This document shows positions 62,101 through 64,000 of a stretch of 64,000 bases of DNA, one piece after another. The notes beneath the pieces are model-generated. The model was given only the letters and a program-made list of their open reading frames with translations, was not told the DNA's origin and made no database searches. The first letter of the stretch is position 1. Each line of letters starts with the position of its first letter. The DNA is from a bacterium (GTDB lineage: Bacteria; Bacillota; Clostridia; Oscillospirales; Acutalibacteraceae). Where the stretch lies: the NCBI GenBank assembly GCA_020624805.1, contig JAHKVW010000029.1, positions 1 to 64,000 on the forward strand, given 5' to 3'. The translations under genes and the position numbers were made by a program.

Positions 62101-62221
62101 GTTTGATATAGAACTTGACCTTTGACTTGCGCGCGTCCTGTTGCTCTTCAAAAGCCTTTTCCTCAGGCGTGGTCGGGACATAGTCATTCTGTTTATTCTT
62201 TTTTTCTTTTGACATGAACAC
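59129..62221 (-). CDS. Large membrane-anchored protein: unassigned N-terminal extracytoplasmic domain plus catalytically degenerate GH-A-like paralogue region
   Basis: TM at about residues 45-65; C-terminal half aligns by eye with 52113 and 54236 products (INALHGNG vs [16 protein letters not shown] vs VLGLEYP, DGEYYYADD, IYIRLPWTWLNVADPSKK vs VELRIPWQLLNVMDPSSK). Confidence 0.65.
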   Translation of the reverse strand: MFMSKEKKNKQNDYVPTTPEEKAFEEQQDARKSKVKFYIKRFKWYHIVAAVIVLFLILLFGIWHLIPKKVMNVAVLDKTVLAYADDENIIKHTVYRKHQGFYWILHQQRYVNPEGQFYDYKKDYFGPMLDEEGNFDHNVELKDAESTPDLLYLSDAYGLGNDTFGHYNGGSPLNGGISEDDMSYISFAHESGAPIITESTFFSSPLSDSVRAQLIALTGVNPTKWIGRYIVDLEDFTDVPDWAPPMYEQQEGVEWRFTGPGILLVSSDGKIIILEQNTDFLSKDLLRIYINEEYRKEFSGCDKCNFYNWFELVEPNYGVETIATFDFDLNATGMEKISEISKTPRFCAVSRNQEEGYAPVYYFAGDCNDYVNGDRYGDFLFSNQFFKFLSYDRQGDISNFYWRFYNPLIRHILSDTKSKQYVEEKENHAEVARVNNGSFQILEDEKWRGMTLKAAALNAQEPGKATYSRDFTFYEDLIKSAGEMGINCLVAKDLLPPEFYAAVSRYNKNPENGTIYILQRVNVPDELSAEDYLKSDGLEKWKDAVTTSINALHGNGHAQSEKLGAATYFIDVSEYVLGVSIDPALTSKNVAAIAGLSDYSYSGEYVKDSKGVEGFAAYLYDTAQKVSYDDYDYYTPISVCGSYNMIKGMSGVKDKNAYVFNDIVSADCKEYYFCDIDLDNDKIAGGGKNSDTIESKYMSAFNELKKVTSPVLASGVSFSDVNAVYDQDAVTETQQGERITSALKAAKDSGILGATVYDLNDSWSEVSEDMEFYTSVSDSYLWHNTCDSKQMSGLIAMDSVMPETPGLVLSDDDMAQAVSMYSDAGYLYITLQLLQEIDYKDNAMFIGLDTFQRNDGEYYYADDFTANSLSGMEYSLRFEGKQNAALYVIDTYDRSKDRAYTEESYTGDYNKVADLSYGGFTSGDTQFYQTGSTIYIRLPWTWLNVADPSKKLVINDDSFKGDTAKTVTTNGALISVMIGERKEGDVMYAFPMDKHDPGYKVFQWSKWETVKYTSRHKESFDILKQYFSGQ

Positions 62222-62237
62222 ACCGCCTTACAGTCGG

Positions 62238-63986
62238 TTATTGCGCGGCTGCCGGTTTCTTGGCTTCCGCTTCTTCGCCGATGAACGCAATGAACTTCTC
62301 GCAGATATCGGGATCGAAGAGCTTGCCTTCGTTCTCCTTGAGGTAATGCATCGCGTCCTCTTTGCTCCACGGCTTTTTATAGGTTCTTTCGGAGATCAGC
62401 GCGTCATATACGTCGCAAACCGCGACGACGCGCGCCTCGATGGGGATCTCCTCACCCTTGAGGCCGTTGTTGCCGGTACCGTCGTAGCGCTCGTGGTGAT
62501 AGCGCGCGATCACGGCGGCTGTGGCGAGGATGGGGTCGTCATCATACGCCGAGAGGATCGTATAGCCGAACTCCGTGTGGCTGTTGATCATCACGCGCTC
62601 TTCCTCGGTCAGCCTGCCTTCCTTGTGGATGATGTCCTTCGGTACGGCGATCTTGCCCAGATCGTGCAGCTCCGAGGCGATGGAGATATGCTCGGCTCTT
62701 TCTTCGTCGATGCCGATCCTCAGGCACAGCTCACGGCTGTTGTTTCTGATATTGATCAGGTGATCGACGCTGCAGCCGTTATCGAGCTCTGTGTTTTCGG
62801 CGAGCTCGGCAAAGATCACGTTGATATCGCGGTGGGTGCCGTCGGTGAAGATATCTTCATAGGTGGTCACCAGACCGCAGTAGGTCGCTTCGATCATGCT
62901 TATGAAGAAGACGTCCATACCGTCTTTGATGTTTTCAAAGTGGAAGATGGCGCCGACTTCGTCTTTGTTTTTGAGGATATATTCAAAATATGTTCCGGCA
63001 AACAGACATTCCTTATCATTCTTTCGTCCGTTTTGCTCGATCATCTCATAGTTGCAGGACGATATGCCGTTGTTGACCACTTCCGTGTATGTATCACCGT
63101 CTTTTACGGCGACGCAGTAGCGGATATCGGTGTTGTCCGGATTATACTTGACGATCAGGTCAAGGATCTCGCGGACAGCTGTATCGTAAAACTTCGATTT
63201 GTCGCGGCAGTCGAGCATATTGCGGATAAACTGCGAGATACCCTCTACCGATTTACTGTATTTGACGCTCTGATCGCGCACATCGATGGTCTGCTGTTCC
63301 AGCCGGAAATCGTGGATGTAGATGTATTCGAGCACGCACATGATGACGATCGAGGAGATCGTGACGTTATAGATATACAGGAACCTCTGGCGGGTGCTCA
63401 TAAAGATCGCCGCGAGTACCATGACCATCACGCAGAATACGCACATCACAAAGACGGGCGCCGCGTATTGGATACGTCTGTCGAGCTGTACCATCGCCGT
63501 GCGGGCAACATACACCGCGGCAGCCGTGGTGAGCAGGCACATCAGCAGGATGGCGAGCTTGACGGTCAGCGGATTGAACGCTACCAGCACCGCGATCGCG
63601 GAGATCCCGGACGCGAACAGGATGGCGATCGCGGTTTTGCGCGATTCCTTGAACAATCCGTTCAGGCACAACAGCACGACCATAAAGGTGAGGTGTACGG
63701 GCAGAGCGGTAATGTTCATCCACTTCGGCGTGTTGAAGAGATAGGTGACCTCAGGCAGCATATACAGCGCCAGAGCGAGTCCGACATAGAACAGCAGTCC
63801 CGATACGATGATCGAGCGGAACAGGCGTTTTTTGACTGCCGAGAGGATCCCGAAGACGATTGCCGCCAACAGTCCGGCTCCCATCATGATCAGTCCGATC
63901 ATAAAGCCGGGCATATTGGTGAATGCCGGGTCACCCGGAGGATTCAGATAGGTTTCAAACCGCACTGAGAGGGGCAGCTTGAGCAT
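62238..63986 (-). CDS. Multi-TM HD-GYP-family protein with GNN in place of GYP; 5' end may lie beyond the window edge
   Basis: IASELHDLGKIAVPKDIIHKEGRLTEEER...YHHERYDGTGNNGLKGEEIPIEARVVAVCDVYDALIS; no in-frame stop between 63987 and 64000. Confidence 0.85.
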   Translation of the reverse strand: MLKLPLSVRFETYLNPPGDPAFTNMPGFMIGLIMMGAGLLAAIVFGILSAVKKRLFRSIIVSGLLFYVGLALALYMLPEVTYLFNTPKWMNITALPVHLTFMVVLLCLNGLFKESRKTAIAILFASGISAIAVLVAFNPLTVKLAILLMCLLTTAAAVYVARTAMVQLDRRIQYAAPVFVMCVFCVMVMVLAAIFMSTRQRFLYIYNVTISSIVIMCVLEYIYIHDFRLEQQTIDVRDQSVKYSKSVEGISQFIRNMLDCRDKSKFYDTAVREILDLIVKYNPDNTDIRYCVAVKDGDTYTEVVNNGISSCNYEMIEQNGRKNDKECLFAGTYFEYILKNKDEVGAIFHFENIKDGMDVFFISMIEATYCGLVTTYEDIFTDGTHRDINVIFAELAENTELDNGCSVDHLINIRNNSRELCLRIGIDEERAEHISIASELHDLGKIAVPKDIIHKEGRLTEEERVMINSHTEFGYTILSAYDDDPILATAAVIARYHHERYDGTGNNGLKGEEIPIEARVVAVCDVYDALISERTYKKPWSKEDAMHYLKENEGKLFDPDICEKFIAFIGEEAEAKKPAAAQ

Positions 63987-64000
63987 GACCTCCAGCTGTC

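Noticed and set aside
62214-63968. 584-aa plus-strand ORF opposite the HD-GNN protein
   Set aside because: Same shadow-ORF artefact (repetitive D/H/Q/R composition).

Overview
This 64 kb window reads as Clostridia/Ruminococcaceae-like Firmicute chromosome (inferred from gene content, SD sites and sigmaA promoters; taxonomy not tested). I see no rRNA, tRNA, CRISPR array, phage module or transposase gene. From left to right: a GT8/acyltransferase glycolipid-type cluster that includes a GT8-PlsC fusion; a FeoA-FeoB fusion with its Cys-rich partner; a TPP riboswitch controlling a ThiXYZ-type transporter and thiamine pyrophosphokinase; an ABC exporter; YdcF, HAD and PHP genes; a beta-helix lipoprotein; a second, differently built feoA-feoA-feoB module; an OhrR/GPx/flavodoxin cluster; a fumarate-reductase-like module; two Na+/H+ antiporters; and an RsbW/SpoIIE pair. 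The most interesting part is the right-hand ~26 kb. It holds a dense c-di-GMP and phosphorelay island (GGDEF; HD-GYP; Hpt; REC-EAL; an amino-acid-permease-histidine-kinase-receiver fusion; a second hybrid kinase; GGDEF-EAL). This lies next to a six-gene minus-strand operon encoding a processive GT2, a HEAT-repeat protein, two clan GH-A-like extracytoplasmic proteins, a third large paralogue that has lost both candidate catalytic glutamates, and a membrane HD-GYP-like protein whose GYP motif reads GNN. I propose this operon as a candidate undescribed c-di-GMP-linked exopolysaccharide system. Several families of intergenic palindromic repeats, some nested, are also present.
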